Positions 44,136 through 45,855 of a DNA stretch of 45,855 bases are shown here, one piece after another; positions within the stretch are counted from its first letter, which is position 1; each line of letters begins with the position of its first letter. Made by a program: the position numbers and the translations under genes. The notes under the pieces are model-generated. The model saw nothing but the letters and a program-made list of their open reading frames with translations. It was not told where the DNA came from and did not search any database. The stretch is from Rhizobium sp. J15 (lineage in GTDB: Bacteria; Pseudomonadota; Alphaproteobacteria; Rhizobiales; Rhizobiaceae), in the NCBI RefSeq assembly GCF_002531825.1, contig NZ_NWSX01000048.1:1-45855 (forward strand), written 5' to 3'.

Positions 44136-45212
44136 ATGACGACATCAATCGGCCGCCGGACGCTTCACTTCATCGCGCCGGGCAACCTGCTTCTCTGGTT
44201 GATCGCAGCCTTTCACATGCTGCTTCTCGCGGCCCTGTTTGTCGCCTTTCTGACGGCTCGGCCGGCAGCGGCCGGCGATGAGACCTGCACCGGCCGCAAC
44301 CTGATGGCCGAGCTGCAGCAGAACGATCCTGCCCGCTATGCCGAAGCTCTGAAGGAAGCCGACGCCACGCCGAACGGCAAGGGTATCTTCTGGAAGATCG
44401 AGAAGCCGGGCGTCCAGCCTTCCTGGCTGCTCGGCAGCATGCATGTCACCGATCCGCGCGTGCTTGCCCTGCCGCCCCGCGCCCAGGCCGCCCATGATGC
44501 GGCCGGCACGGTCATCATCGAATCCGACGAGATCCTCGATGAGCGCAAGGCGACCGCCGCCCTGCTCGCAAAGCCGGAGCTGACGATGTTCACGGACGGC
44601 ACGACGATCGACAAGCTGCTTTCCCCCGAGGATTACCAGCGGCTCGAAGCCGGCCTCAAGCAGCGCGGCATTCCGCTCGGCGCCGTCTCTCGCATGCGGC
44701 CCTGGATGATCTCGAGCGCCGTTGCCCTGCCGGCCTGCGAAATCGCCCGCAAGGCGAAAGGCGTAAAATTCCTCGACCAGAAAATCGCCGCCGATGCCGC
44801 GGCCGAAGGCAAGCAGGTGAAGGGGCTGGAGACCCTTGCCGAGCAGATCCAGGCGATGGCCGACCTGCCGGTAGAATTCCATATGAAGTCGCTGATCGAG
44901 ACGCTGGAGCTCGGCGACAAGATGAACGATGTCGTTGAAACGATGACCGATCTCTACCTCTCCGGCGATATCGGCATGACCATGCCGATGCTGAAAACCG
45001 TGACGCCGGAAGACGAAGGCGACACCAGCGATTACGCCGCCTTCGAACAACGCGTCATCCTCGACCGCAACAAGGTGATGGCCGAACGCGCCGCCCCCAT
45101 TCTCGACGGCGGCAACGTCTTCATGGCCGTCGGCGCCCTGCATCTGCCCGGCGAGCGCGGCGTCATTGAACTGCTCCGCAAGCAGGGTTTTACGGTGACT
45201 GCCGTAAACTGA
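44136..45212 (+). CDS. TraB/GumN-family protein with signal anchor
   Basis: A 358-residue TraB/PrgY/GumN-type protein, a family related to the Tiki metalloproteases. The conserved pair of GxxH motifs is present: WLLGSMHVTDPR near the N-terminus and MAVGALHLPGERG near the C-terminus. A hydrophobic segment at about residues 14-40 (LLLWLIAAFHMLLLAALFVAFLT) ending at ARPAAAG is a signal peptide or anchor, so it acts in the periplasm or envelope. The start MTTSIGRR (44136) is preferred; ATG 44103 would add 11 charged residues. The role in this organism is unknown. Confidence 0.87.
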   Translation: MTTSIGRRTLHFIAPGNLLLWLIAAFHMLLLAALFVAFLTARPAAAGDETCTGRNLMAELQQNDPARYAEALKEADATPNGKGIFWKIEKPGVQPSWLLGSMHVTDPRVLALPPRAQAAHDAAGTVIIESDEILDERKATAALLAKPELTMFTDGTTIDKLLSPEDYQRLEAGLKQRGIPLGAVSRMRPWMISSAVALPACEIARKAKGVKFLDQKIAADAAAEGKQVKGLETLAEQIQAMADLPVEFHMKSLIETLELGDKMNDVVETMTDLYLSGDIGMTMPMLKTVTPEDEGDTSDYAAFEQRVILDRNKVMAERAAPILDGGNVFMAVGALHLPGERGVIELLRKQGFTVTAVN

Positions 45213-45290
45213 AGCATGTCATCCGAATAGTCAGCAACAATAGCAGATCATCGAGACTAACAACCTCAGTTTGTATACGTCAGGTGGTGT

Positions 45291-45791
45291 TCAGCCGAGC
45301 GTTATGCGGCGCAGCACATTGGTTTTCCAATAGAACTGATGGGTGAGCGCGCCCGCGACATGCGCCGCGATCAGCGCCCAGAGAATGATCTTCAGGATAT
45401 CCGCGTGCAACGAACCGGCGGGATTGACGCCAAAATAATAGGCGCCGATGCCCGTAAGCGGCATGGCGAAGATCAAAATGTAGAGACCGGCATGCGCAAG
45501 CTTAGCCGCAAGACGGAAGATCGCAGGCTCCTCCGCGACCTCGGCCGGCACGCCGTTCACGAAGCGCAGCCCGAGCCTGACGGCGGCGAGCAGCAGAATG
45601 GCGATGCCGACATAGGCGTGGATGTTGGCCGACGCAATCTGCTCCGGCGTCGGCACCTCGCCTCTGCGCATGAGCCGATGCCAGATGTTCATGCCGTCAG
45701 GAAACAGCAGATTGAAGAAGATCAAAAGCGCCACCGTCCAATGAAGCGCGCGCTGGCTGAGGCTGTAACCCTTGGCGGACGGCTTTTGCAT
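45291..45791 (-). CDS. Cytochrome b561 family protein
   Basis: A 166-residue four-helix membrane cytochrome. Candidate haem-ligand histidines are in RALHWTVALLIF (helix 1), NIHAYVGIAILLL (helix 2), KLAHAGLYILIF (helix 3) and AHVAGALTHQFYW (helix 4). Proteins of this type move electrons between quinol and periplasmic acceptors; E. coli CybB oxidises ubiquinol and transfers electrons to superoxide. The ATG at 45791 follows a modest AAGG region. It is convergent with the TraB gene, with 78 bp between. Confidence 0.92.
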   Translation of the reverse strand: MQKPSAKGYSLSQRALHWTVALLIFFNLLFPDGMNIWHRLMRRGEVPTPEQIASANIHAYVGIAILLLAAVRLGLRFVNGVPAEVAEEPAIFRLAAKLAHAGLYILIFAMPLTGIGAYYFGVNPAGSLHADILKIILWALIAAHVAGALTHQFYWKTNVLRRITLG

Positions 45792-45855
45792 TTTCTAACC
45801 TTCGTCACATGCCAGTTTCTAGGGCGCGGTGACGATTTAACGATTTGGGATTCCC

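Overview
The window looks like chromosomal DNA of a Rhizobium species (R. etli / R. leguminosarum group). This is inferred from protein character, high GC, an F1 ATP-synthase operon separate from F0 (atpH-A-G-D-orf-C), an NAD-dependent fds formate dehydrogenase locus, and RIME-like intergenic repeats. Almost all the DNA is coding and most genes are familiar housekeeping or metabolic genes. No insertion sequence, prophage, CRISPR array, tRNA or rRNA was seen.

Layout. 1-3.5 kb: the 5' part of hemA (minus), a glycine-zipper lipoprotein and tamA. 3.5-9.7 kb: a very large tamB carrying seven in-frame 107-residue repeats. 9.7-12.4 kb: an Lrp-type regulator divergent from an arginase / ornithine aminotransferase pair (arginine to glutamate semialdehyde). 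12.6-15.1 kb: cheW and a soluble double-PAS chemoreceptor. 15.2-24.6 kb: an OFA-type transporter, then the formate dehydrogenase operon fdsG-B-A-fdhD-fdsD behind a LysR regulator, then an ArsR regulator. 24.7-26.1 kb: a short-chain dehydrogenase and soxR. 26.1-29.9 kb: a gene-free stretch, then a TPP riboswitch controlling ykoF and a three-gene ABC transporter for thiamine or a pyrimidine precursor. 29.9-32.1 kb: two surface-polysaccharide genes. 32.3-37.4 kb: the F1 ATP-synthase operon with an extra small zinc-ribbon gene. 37.7-45.8 kb: a small membrane protein, priA, an atypical DHDPS-family aldolase, a GNAT acetyltransferase, an acyltransferase, xerC, a TraB/GumN protein and a cytochrome b561.

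How genes work together. The fds block encodes a soluble Mo/Fe-S/FMN enzyme oxidising formate to CO2 with NAD+ reduction; fdhD supports cofactor sulfuration, and the neighbouring transporter could import formate. The thi block is a riboswitch-regulated salvage system. TamA and TamB form an envelope-spanning pair.

The least explained items are: (i) a well-formed SoxR box inside a 19-bp-spacer promoter that fires into about 230 bp without a real gene and ends at a strong intrinsic terminator, so possibly a redox-controlled small RNA; (ii) a CxxC zinc-ribbon gene coupled by 1-nt overlaps on both sides inside the atp operon; (iii) the exact 321-bp periodicity in tamB; (iv) an 18-bp perfect palindrome upstream of the OFA transporter; (v) dispersed palindromic repeats that supply stop codons of flanking genes; (vi) a 24-bp tandem duplication that includes the start codon of the dehydrogenase.
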